Assembly (NCBI GenBank): GCA_018668475.1
Contig: JABJCZ010000384.1
Span: 1 to 11,697, forward strand
Direction of reading: 5' to 3'
Length of the DNA stretch: 11,697 nucleotides
From: Alphaproteobacteria bacterium
GTDB lineage: Bacteria; Pseudomonadota; Alphaproteobacteria; UBA828
The position numbers and the translations under genes are program-made. The notes beneath the pieces were generated by a model. The model did not search any database. It was not told the DNA's origin and saw nothing but the letters and a program-made list of their open reading frames with translations. Shown here piece after piece: positions 1 through 7,070 of the stretch (position 1 is its first letter; each line of letters begins with the position of its first letter).

Positions 1-903
1 ATTGGCCATGTTCCATTTTTCGGAACCACGGATATCGAACATCTGCGCCGGTAACGGAGAAAACTCGCCGCGCGCTGCAGAAAATTCCTTGTAGGCCTTT
101 GCCTGCTCAGCACTCAGCAGGTGCGCACGCGCCTGCAGATCACCAAAGCGGCGCTCGTTCTTCGCCCATAGCTTGTCAAAACTGGCTTTGAACTTGTCAT
201 CACCGGTCAACAGATAGGCCCGAACATTGGCCCAACCGAGGCCCAACGTGCCACGCACGTCAGCCATGACTCCCAGCAAATCGCGCCGGGCCTTCATGTT
301 GCCGACGTTCATGGGGACGGACCCTTCAAGATCAATCATCCGGGTGATTGCAGCCACCATCACTGCCGCACGCGGGGCAGCCTCGGTGTCCAGAATGCTG
401 TTCGCCGGCTGTTCATCAGGGCTATTGGCAATCGCTTCTACTTCGGCCTGCGCAATCCGAAACTCAGCCAGAATGCCTTTATACTCGGCCCATCTCGCAA
501 CACTTTCGGCGCTGCTCCAGGTCTTTGAGAGCCGGTCCATATTGACGCTTTTATCCTCGATACCCGCCCACACGTCAGCGCGCTCGGCCTTGAATTTTTC
601 ATTACCGGTCAACATCCAGCCCCGCAAGGCGGCAAGCGAATCGGTAATGTCGCCAGCCAACCCAGCGCTGGCAGCGGCGGTTGGCACGCGCACGTCAGCA
701 ATCCGGTTGGTTTTGGACCCAATAGAATCGGCCTCGAACAGGCTCACGCCCACCGCAACAACAAGGATTGCGGCAACCGCCGCAAACCCGATCATAAGCC
801 TCAGTCCAATATTCAATTTCAGACCATTTTTTAGTTTTAAACCGCCACGACCGGTGGTCGATTTGCCGGACTCCAGGTCCGCGCTTTCAGCTTCCAGCTG
901 CAT
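1..903 (-). CDS. Methyl-accepting chemotaxis protein, N-terminal part (HBM-type sensor), truncated by window edge
   Basis: Reading the minus strand from the ATG at 903 gives 301 uninterrupted codons running off the window. A basic cytoplasmic N-terminus of about 34 residues is followed by one membrane helix (about 35-57, IGLRLMIGFAAVAAILVVAV) and then a long helical extracytoplasmic region. This region contains two related halves: RGWMLTGNEKFKAERADVW (about 94-112) and RAYLLTGDDKFKASFDKLW (about 228-246). An LDTEAAPRA segment follows the first half, at about 171-179. That internally duplicated, all-helical layout is what I know from helical bimodular (HBM) ligand-binding domains of chemoreceptors. 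The second membrane helix, HAMP and signalling domains would lie left of position 1 and are not seen. AAAAGG lies 9 bases before the ATG. The gene is divergent from the PAS-array gene. The family call is firm for a transmembrane sensor and slightly less so for an MCP, since the signalling tip is outside the window. Confidence 0.82.
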   Translation of the reverse strand, partial: MQLEAESADLESGKSTTGRGGLKLKNGLKLNIGLRLMIGFAAVAAILVVAVGVSLFEADSIGSKTNRIADVRVPTAAASAGLAGDITDSLAALRGWMLTGNEKFKAERADVWAGIEDKSVNMDRLSKTWSSAESVARWAEYKGILAEFRIAQAEVEAIANSPDEQPANSILDTEAAPRAAVMVAAITRMIDLEGSVPMNVGNMKARRDLLGVMADVRGTLGLGWANVRAYLLTGDDKFKASFDKLWAKNERRFGDLQARAHLLSAEQAKAYKEFSAARGEFSPLPAQMFDIRGSEKWNMAN

Positions 904-1001
904 TTCTTTTAACCTTTTCAATTCAATTAGTTAGCCGTTCCAACATCCCACCCGCATTCAAGACGAATTTCGTGAAAAAACGATGAAGTTGTAAGCTGTT
1001 T

Positions 1002-1011
1002 TACCTAGGTA
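1002..1011. repeat. 10-bp perfect palindrome TACCTAGGTA in divergent intergenic region
   Basis: TACCTAGGTA is exactly self-complementary and lies between the divergent chemoreceptor and PAS-array genes, about 100 bases upstream of the chemoreceptor start. A second short dyad, ACGAA-T-TTCGT, sits at 963-973. Either could be a regulator half-site pair, but I do not recognise a specific family for them. Palindromes this short also arise by chance. Confidence 0.3.
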
Positions 1012-1066
1012 GAAGCACAGGGCCCGCCGTGTCGGCAAATGGGACCGACGTTGGGCTAACGGGTAG

Positions 1067-1094
1067 TTGCAAAACGAGTCCGAATTACTATGAT
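1067..1094 (+). promoter_or_regulatory. Candidate sigma-70-type promoter for the PAS-array gene
   Basis: TTGCAA at 1067-1072 and TATGAT at 1089-1094 are separated by 16 bases, about 90 bases before the ATG at 1184. Each hexamer is within two mismatches of the housekeeping consensus. This is sequence resemblance only. The rest of the 904-1183 gap holds a 10-bp palindrome (1002-1011) and no gene that I can support. Confidence 0.35.
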
Positions 1095-1183
1095 TCTGTG
1101 CGTGTAAGCGTCAGTCGCTAGGCGCCGATTGTGCGACGGTTGCCAGGGTCTGACCGGCACTGGGAATTGGAACGAGAGACACG

Positions 1184-2362
1184 ATGGCAGCATCTTCCTG
1201 GTTCAGCGGCGGCCGGCGTGACGTCATTTCCAACGAAAACGCGGCGCGCCTGATTGATACCCTGCCGGCGCCGGCAGGCGCCTTGCACAGCGGTGATGGC
1301 ACCATCCTTTACGTCAATGATGCATTGGAAGAAGCGTTTGGCGCCCCGCGCTCACAGTTGCTTGGCCAAGGCATTCAGCATTTTCATACCGACCCGGGCG
1401 ATGGCGCCGCGCTGGCCGAACAGCTTCAGGGCATGGGATATGTCCATGACGCCGACGTAACCTGGCGACGCCCGAACGGCACTTTGATGGATGTTCGCCT
1501 GTCCGCCCGCGTTACCGAAATTGGCGGTGAGCCCATTGCGGTGTTTCTGGTCAAGGACATCACCGCAGAGCGCGCGGCTGAGGCGGAGGCCAGGCGACTG
1601 CGCGAGGCCATCGACAACATGGGCGAAGGGTTTGTCCTGTACGATTCCGAGCAGCGTCTGGTCTTCTCCAACAAAAAATACCGCGCCCTGTATCCCGAGC
1701 TGGCAAATTTGACGATGCCCGGTGCGCGGCGCGAGGACATTCGCCGAATGTTTGCCGAATCCGACGCTGCGGCCCAGATGCCGGACGCCTATACGGATCT
1801 CGTGCCGGAGCTGGATGCGAACAGCGGCCACAAAACCGGGCGGGCGACCCGAGAAGTCGAGTTCAGACGGCTCGACGGTACCAACATCAAAATCAGCGAT
1901 TTCCAGCTTTCCGACGGCAGTATTATCGGCGTGCGAACCGACATTACCGACATTCGCGCACGCGACCGGCACCTGCGGGCGATCTACGAAAATGCCTTCG
2001 TGGGCATTGCGCTGGTTGACGATCAGGGCCGCGTGGCCGAGGCCAACCCGACCCTGTATTCGATGCTGGGGCTGGCTGTCGATACACCGGACGTGCGCTG
2101 CTCAGATTGTATCAGTGTGTCGGATTATGCGGACTTTATGGTCGACATGACGGAGTTGATCGCCGGCAATGTGCCCCACATTGCAATGGTGCTTGAGTTC
2201 GCCCGGCCAGACAGCACCAGCTTCACAGCTCGACTGCGCGCCACTCGAATTTTTGATGATGCCGGCATAATATGGAGACTGCCAGCACGTTCTCGCTCGA
2301 CCATCGAATTATTCGCCCCGACGGAACCATGCGCGTTGTCGACCTGCGCTCAGAGCCGGTGA
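1184..2362 (+). CDS. Multi-PAS sensor protein, front fragment (PAS1-PAS3, frame broken near 2267)
   Basis: The 392-residue product starts at an ATG with GAGAG about 8 bases upstream. It contains three PAS domains. PAS1 (about 21-128) ends in the typical VKDITAER. PAS2 (about 136-256) begins with LREAIDNMGEGFVLYDSEQRLVFSN, resembles PAS_7-type domains and ends in RTDITDI. PAS3 begins at about 262 with RAIYENAFVGIALVDDQGR. PAS3 proceeds to RLRATRIFDDAG (residue 361, base 2266) and lacks its final strand and the usual DIT motif. The last 31 residues are low-quality, out-of-frame sequence that overlaps the next frame. There is no membrane segment and no signal peptide, so it should be cytoplasmic. 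PAS domains bind small ligands or cofactors such as haem or flavin, or mediate dimerisation; no specific ligand is evident here. This is most likely the front half of a gene disrupted by an out-of-frame deletion, or an assembly error. Confidence 0.75.
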   Translation: MAASSWFSGGRRDVISNENAARLIDTLPAPAGALHSGDGTILYVNDALEEAFGAPRSQLLGQGIQHFHTDPGDGAALAEQLQGMGYVHDADVTWRRPNGTLMDVRLSARVTEIGGEPIAVFLVKDITAERAAEAEARRLREAIDNMGEGFVLYDSEQRLVFSNKKYRALYPELANLTMPGARREDIRRMFAESDAAAQMPDAYTDLVPELDANSGHKTGRATREVEFRRLDGTNIKISDFQLSDGSIIGVRTDITDIRARDRHLRAIYENAFVGIALVDDQGRVAEANPTLYSMLGLAVDTPDVRCSDCISVSDYADFMVDMTELIAGNVPHIAMVLEFARPDSTSFTARLRATRIFDDAGIIWRLPARSRSTIELFAPTEPCALSTCAQSR

Positions 2363-3585
2363 TAGATGCGAACGGCGAACAGATCGCCCGACGCGGAACG
2401 ATTCAGGACATCACCGAACGCCACGCTGTGGAGGAAGCTTTGCGCGCCAGTCAGCGCCAGCTGCAAGTCATCACCGACAGCCTTCCCGCGATGATTTCGT
2501 ACGTTGATACCGACCTGCGCTACCAGTCGGTCAACAAGACGTATGAAGAGTTTTTCCAGCGGCCACGCGAGACAATCATCGGCATGCGCATTCACGATTT
2601 GGTTGAGGCTGACGTCGCCAGCATGGCCGCACGGCAAATTCAGATAGCCTTGGCGGGCACGCCGACGAGTACCGATGTCACCCGCACCTACCCCGACGGC
2701 CTGACCCGCGACATGAGCTTCAACATTATTCCCGACCGGCAACGTGACGGAAAAATTGGCGGCGTCTTCATGCTCGGTATCGATATTACCGAGCGCAAGG
2801 CGATCGAGGACGCCCTGCGCACGAGCCAGAACGAAATGCGCACCGTACTCGACAATGTGGCCGCGACCATTTCCTACATCGACACCAACTTGCACTACCG
2901 TTTCGTCAACCAGGCCTTGGCTACCATGCTCGGACTGGTGGCCGAGGACATGCCGGGCATGTCCCTGCACGACGTCGTCAACGAGCAGATGTTCAAACAG
3001 ATTGAACCCTGGTTGAATCGCGCTATGGCGGGCGAGCAGGTCGCGTTCGATATAGAACGCACCTACCCGGTAGTCGGCACCCGCGACATGAACTTAAGTT
3101 TTGTTCCGGACTTTGATGCCACAAATACTGTTCAAGGGCTCTATATCCTTGGGACCGACGTTACCTGGCGCAAGACCGCAGAAGAAAAAATGCGCGTCAG
3201 TGACACAAGGTTGCGGCTCGTTACAGATCACCTGCCGGTGTTTATCGGCTATATCGACCCCGATATGCGTTACCGGTTCGTCAATGAGCAATATGAAACG
3301 ACTTTTGGTCGCCCGCGCGAAGAAATTCTCGGCATGCAGGTGAAAGACGTCATTGGGGCAGAACGATTTTCAATGGCTGAACCCTACTTGAGACGTGGAT
3401 TGGCCGGCGAGCAGGTGAAGGTCGAGGTACCTTGGCCAGTCCACGAAAAGGCGCATAGTCGTTTGCTGCGCACGATCGTGCCAGATTTCGGACCTGACGG
3501 CGAAGTGTTAGGCATTTTTGTGATGGCACAGGAGCTGGGTCAGCGTGACGGGGTCAACGACACCGCCGAAGATCAGAACGACTGA
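2272..3585 (+). CDS. Multi-PAS protein, rear fragment (partial PAS plus three PAS domains, no output domain)
   Basis: The 437-residue frame opens inside the end of the preceding frame. Its ATG at 2272 has no Shine-Dalgarno sequence and two in-frame stops shortly upstream (2254-2259). Residues 1-49 are only the C-terminal half of a PAS domain (FSLDHRIIRPDGTMR to IQDITER). Three complete tandem PAS_4-like domains follow at about 61-173, 187-298 and 312-419. They share an LPxxIxYxDxDxRYxxVN opening and a GMxxxDV segment, so they look like internal duplicates. The protein ends 18 residues after the last PAS domain, with no histidine kinase, GGDEF, EAL, HTH or methyl-accepting domain, and only 36 bases separate it from the convergent ABC-F gene. 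It is probably the rear of the same original gene as 1184-2362. Independent translation from 2272 would give an N-terminally truncated PAS domain. Confidence 0.75.
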   Translation: METASTFSLDHRIIRPDGTMRVVDLRSEPVIDANGEQIARRGTIQDITERHAVEEALRASQRQLQVITDSLPAMISYVDTDLRYQSVNKTYEEFFQRPRETIIGMRIHDLVEADVASMAARQIQIALAGTPTSTDVTRTYPDGLTRDMSFNIIPDRQRDGKIGGVFMLGIDITERKAIEDALRTSQNEMRTVLDNVAATISYIDTNLHYRFVNQALATMLGLVAEDMPGMSLHDVVNEQMFKQIEPWLNRAMAGEQVAFDIERTYPVVGTRDMNLSFVPDFDATNTVQGLYILGTDVTWRKTAEEKMRVSDTRLRLVTDHLPVFIGYIDPDMRYRFVNEQYETTFGRPREEILGMQVKDVIGAERFSMAEPYLRRGLAGEQVKVEVPWPVHEKAHSRLLRTIVPDFGPDGEVLGIFVMAQELGQRDGVNDTAEDQND

Positions 3586-3621
3586 AGTTCATCTCACGCC
3601 TGGCAACGGCTTCGCGCCGGA

Positions 3622-5601
3622 CTAACCAGCGGCACCGTTCGCCGCACTTGCAGCGCCATTCGTTGCCATATTTAGCGCTTCTTCGGCTTTCAGCCAGCGC
3701 GCCTCCTCAGCCTTTAGCGCGCGTTTAGCCTCAGCAAGTTTTTCTGTAATCACCAGCATCTCGGCCGTCGAGCCCGCATAAGCCGATGGGTTGGCGAGTT
3801 CGGCTTCAACTGCCGCGACCCTGGCGGCGAGTTTTTCCATATTGGCTTCAGCCGTTTTCACCGCCCGGCGCAGATCGGTCGTGCCTTGCCGTGCGGCGGC
3901 GCGGGCGCGGCGCTCCGCCTTGCGGTCACCACGCGGGCGCGGCGCAGGTGCATCCGATGTCTGGTTGGCCCCGGCGTCTCCGTCTTCCGCTGCAAGCTCA
4001 ATCGCCCGAGCATTTGCTTTTTCGGTCGCGCGCCGGGTGCGGCCACTGGAAAGTAAGAGCTTGCGATAATCGGCCATGTCGCCGTCATAAACGGCGCAGC
4101 CACCATCCGAAACCAGCCACAGCCGGTCGGCCACCAGCTCGATGGTATGGGCATCATGGCTAACCAGGACTACGGCGCCTTCAAACTCGTTCAACGCCAG
4201 CACCAGCGCCTCACGGGCATCGACATCCAGGTGATTGGTCGGCTCATCAAGCAACAGCAGATGCGGTGCCTGGGTGCTCATCAGACAAAACAGCAGGCGC
4301 GCCTTCTCGCCGCCCGAGAGTGACCCGATCACCGTTTCGCCGCGCCCGGCCTGAAAGCCGAAGCGGCCAAGCTGGCCCCGTACCTTTGATTCCCGTTCCC
4401 CCTCCATCAGCCGCGACAGCATCTGATACGGAGTCTCGTTCATGTTCAGCTCTTCGGCCTGATGCTGGGCGAAATACCCGATGCGCAGGCCGCGCGACAG
4501 CCGCACCTCGCCGGCCATCGGCTTCAGCCGCCCGCCAAGCAGCTTCACCAGCGTTGACTTGCCGTTGCCGTTGGCGCCCAGCAGCGCGATGCGATCATCC
4601 TGATCAAGCCGCAGATTCAGATCGTTCAGAATGATCTTGCCGTCGTATCCGGCGGCCGCGCCCCCCATGGTCATAACCGGCGGCGCCAGCTCACCCGGGC
4701 TCGGAAAATGAAACCGCGTCGTGCGCTGGTTGACCGCGTCGGCAATTGGCTCCATCCGCGCCAGCATCTTGATCCGGCTCTGTGCCTGCCGCGCCTTGGT
4801 CGCTTTGGCCCGGAAGCGGTCCACAAATGACTGAATATGCGCCCGCTCTTTCAGTTGCTTCTCGCGCTGGGCGGCCTGGTTTGCCTGGGCCTCAGCGCGA
4901 GTGCGAACAAAGCGGTCGTAGCCGCCGGTATAGGCCGTCAGTTGGCCACCATCGAGGTGAATGATGTGATCCACCGCGCGGTTCAGTAAATCGCGGTCAT
5001 GACTAATGATCAGCAGCGTGCCGGGAAAGCTCGCGAGATACCCTTCAAGCCAAAGGCTCGCCTCAAGATCAAGATGGTTGGTCGGTTCATCAAGCAGCAG
5101 CAGGTCAGGCCGCGCGAACAAGGTGCCGGCAAGGGCAACGCGCATGCGCCAGCCGCCGGAAAAATCTTCGCACGGGCGCTGCTGTTCGGTCTCGTTGAAG
5201 CCCAGCCCGGCCAGAATAATCGCCGCCCGCGCCCGCGCCGTGTGGGCGCCGATATCGGCCAGGCGCGTATGCACTTCGCCGATGCGATGCGGATCGGTCA
5301 CCGTCTCGGCCTCAGCCTCAAGCGCCGCCAGCTCCTCATCCACGGCCAGCACGGTATCAATCAAGCTGGCTGAGCCGCCCGGTGCCTCCTGCGCAACCTG
5401 GCCAAGCCGCGCGCGACCCGCCATGCGAATGCTGCCGCCATCGGCGGCAAGGTCGCCGGCGATCAGGCGAAATAGCGTAGTCTTGCCGGCGCCATTCGGC
5501 CCGACAAGGCCAACCCTGTGGCCTTTTGGCACATGTGCGGAGGCCTCCGAAAACAGCTCGCGGCCGCCAATGCGGTATGTCAGGTCGTTGATATGAAGCA
5601 T
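3622..5601 (-). CDS. ABC-F family ATPase, YheS/Uup-like
   Basis: The 659-residue protein has two ABC ATPase domains in tandem and no membrane segments, which defines ABC-F proteins (translation factors acting at the ribosomal E site). The first Walker A is GPNGAGKTT (34-42), the first signature is FSGGW (147-151) and the first Walker B is LLLLDEPTNHLD (167-178), with a switch histidine at 201. The second Walker A is GANGNGKST (342-350), the second signature is LSGGEKAR (428-435) and the second Walker B is LLLLDEPTNHLD (448-459). The inter-domain linker (about 231-290, rich in R, K, Q and A) is the P-site-tRNA interaction motif region. A long charged C-terminal extension (about 520-645, E/A/K/R-rich, probable coiled coil) follows, as in Uup and YheS. 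The start MLHINDLTYRIGG matches where the family usually begins, but no Shine-Dalgarno sequence precedes the ATG. Overall order and length are closest to YheS. A housekeeping role is more likely than antibiotic resistance. Confidence 0.93.
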   Translation of the reverse strand: MLHINDLTYRIGGRELFSEASAHVPKGHRVGLVGPNGAGKTTLFRLIAGDLAADGGSIRMAGRARLGQVAQEAPGGSASLIDTVLAVDEELAALEAEAETVTDPHRIGEVHTRLADIGAHTARARAAIILAGLGFNETEQQRPCEDFSGGWRMRVALAGTLFARPDLLLLDEPTNHLDLEASLWLEGYLASFPGTLLIISHDRDLLNRAVDHIIHLDGGQLTAYTGGYDRFVRTRAEAQANQAAQREKQLKERAHIQSFVDRFRAKATKARQAQSRIKMLARMEPIADAVNQRTTRFHFPSPGELAPPVMTMGGAAAGYDGKIILNDLNLRLDQDDRIALLGANGNGKSTLVKLLGGRLKPMAGEVRLSRGLRIGYFAQHQAEELNMNETPYQMLSRLMEGERESKVRGQLGRFGFQAGRGETVIGSLSGGEKARLLFCLMSTQAPHLLLLDEPTNHLDVDAREALVLALNEFEGAVVLVSHDAHTIELVADRLWLVSDGGCAVYDGDMADYRKLLLSSGRTRRATEKANARAIELAAEDGDAGANQTSDAPAPRPRGDRKAERRARAAARQGTTDLRRAVKTAEANMEKLAARVAAVEAELANPSAYAGSTAEMLVITEKLAEAKRALKAEEARWLKAEEALNMATNGAASAANGAAG

Positions 5602-5789
5602 GAGACGGGCGGTCTATCACGCCACACCGGCGAAAGCCAAGACCGCAAAGGCATTCCGGCAATCAGATCGGAGAATAATTTGCAGATAATAGCGGCCATG
5701 GCGCCCGGAATATCGAGTGCCATCCCGTCATTACCCGGCCTCGCATGTGATCCTTGTCCGCACCTAGTCCCCGTGCGAATGTTTTCCTG

Positions 5790-7070
5790 ATGACTGACAC
5801 CCCCGAAACACCAGCCGCCACCAAGCAAACCGAACATGTCGCGCTGCCCAGCCGCCCTTCGCTGCTGTTTGACGGCATCAATGACTGGCTGATCAGCCAG
5901 GGCCTGCTCGAAACGCCATTGGAAGATATCGTAAAGGGCTTTGGCCATCGCCTGGTTGCGGGTGGCGTGCCGGTGCACCGCATCGGCGTCGCCAGCATGG
6001 TGCTGCACCCCGTCATCGGCGGGCTCAACCTGCATTGGAGCGCCGACACCGACTCCGTGAGTGAAGAGCACTTGCCGCGCGACGCTTTTGGGTCGCCCGC
6101 TTTTCGCGACTCACCGTATTTCGACCTCATGGTGACGAACAGGCGCTTCGTTCACTACCGGCTGACGGATGCGGACAACCCTGATCTGCAGGGCGAAGTC
6201 TACCAGACGTTTCGCGACCGCGGCATGGTTGACTACCTCGGCTTCTTTGAGACCTACGGCCGCCCGGATGCCGTGCTCTGGGCCGAGCTGCCGGCCGGCA
6301 TTGAGGGCGTGGTCGGCTCGTTCATGACGCGCCGGGCCAGCGGCTTCACCGATGATGAAGTCGCCTACATCAAGGCGCTCTCGCGCACGTTCGCCCTGGC
6401 GGTCAAGACCGCGACCACCCAGATGCTGTCCCGCGTGATGCTGGAGACTTACCTCGGCAAAGTCTCTGGTGATCTGGTACTCGATGGCGTGGTCTCGCGC
6501 GGCGATGGCCGGCTGATCGATTGTGCGCTGTGGTTTGCCGACCTGCGGGGCTCAACCGCGCTTGCCAGCCACCTGCCGCTCGAAGACTACCTCGCCACCC
6601 TAAACGATTATTTTGAATGCACGGCCAACGCTGTGATGGACCACGGCGGCGAAGTGCTGAAGTTCATCGGCGATGCCGTGCTCGCCATCTTCCCCTTCGA
6701 AGATGAAACTCGCCCGCCGGAAGACATGGCCCGCGCCGCCGCCGCCGCTGCCCGCGATGCCCTCGCCCGCCGCGATGCCATGAACGAAAAGCGCGCGATC
6801 CCACTGCAATTCGGCATCGGCCTCCATGTCGGGCAAGTGATGTATGGCAATGTCGGCACGACACGGCGGTTGGATTTCACTGCCACCGGCGTCGCCGTCA
6901 ACGAAGTCACGCGGCTTGAGGGCCTGACCAAGAAGCTCAAGACTCCCATAGTTGCGTCAAAGGCCTTCGCGAACCTTTACCCCGAACCGCTCAACCCCCT
7001 CGGCCGTCAAGACGCTGCAGGTATCGACGGCGGGCTTGAGGTGTTTGGGGTCAATCACTCCTCATCATAA
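5790..7070 (+). CDS. Class III adenylate cyclase with N-terminal GAF-like region
   Basis: The 426-residue protein is predicted to make cAMP from ATP in the cytoplasm. The catalytic domain covers about 243-420. The metal-binding aspartates are D251 (in FADLRGST) and D295 (in KFIGDAV). The purine-selecting lysine is K291 just before FIGD, and the LDFTATG loop (about 361-367) supplies the second base-contact position. The transition-state Asn and Arg are N371 and R375 in VNEVTRLEG. All key residues are present, so it should be active, and the lysine favours ATP over GTP. Residues about 25-215 form a soluble mixed alpha/beta region resembling the GAF-like sensory part of similar alphaproteobacterial cyclases; its ligand is unknown. 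I chose the ATG at 5790 (MTDTPETP). A TTG 36 bases earlier is in frame, but neither start has a clear ribosome binding site. The gene is divergent from the ABC-F gene, and its 3' end overlaps the convergent oxygenase gene by 16 bp. Confidence 0.9.
   Translation: MTDTPETPAATKQTEHVALPSRPSLLFDGINDWLISQGLLETPLEDIVKGFGHRLVAGGVPVHRIGVASMVLHPVIGGLNLHWSADTDSVSEEHLPRDAFGSPAFRDSPYFDLMVTNRRFVHYRLTDADNPDLQGEVYQTFRDRGMVDYLGFFETYGRPDAVLWAELPAGIEGVVGSFMTRRASGFTDDEVAYIKALSRTFALAVKTATTQMLSRVMLETYLGKVSGDLVLDGVVSRGDGRLIDCALWFADLRGSTALASHLPLEDYLATLNDYFECTANAVMDHGGEVLKFIGDAVLAIFPFEDETRPPEDMARAAAAAARDALARRDAMNEKRAIPLQFGIGLHVGQVMYGNVGTTRRLDFTATGVAVNEVTRLEGLTKKLKTPIVASKAFANLYPEPLNPLGRQDAAGIDGGLEVFGVNHSSS

Noticed and set aside
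227..934. 235-codon open frame on the plus strand
   Set aside because: It is antisense to a clear chemoreceptor reading frame with a membrane helix and duplicated HBM sequence. Its own product is low-complexity Ser/Ala-rich with no motif.
1352..1972. 206-codon minus-strand frame inside the PAS gene
   Set aside because: Antisense of well-formed PAS domains, with no recognisable motif; a by-product of high-GC codon use.
2350..2970. 206-codon minus-strand frame inside the rear PAS fragment
   Set aside because: Antisense shadow; the plus frame has PAS motifs and the minus product has none.
3586..3621. CGGC-TTCGC-GCCG hairpin as terminator between the PAS and ABC-F genes
   Set aside because: The stem is only 4 bp and there is no T-tract on either strand, so it is too weak to call.
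4999..5596. Plus-strand frames of 124 and 196 codons across the ABC-F gene
   Set aside because: They lie opposite Walker A, signature and Walker B motifs of the ABC-F protein and show no motif of their own.
3622..5601. ABC-F protein as an antibiotic-resistance determinant
   Set aside because: Its domain layout and charged C-terminal tail fit housekeeping YheS/Uup-type proteins, and nothing nearby suggests a resistance locus.
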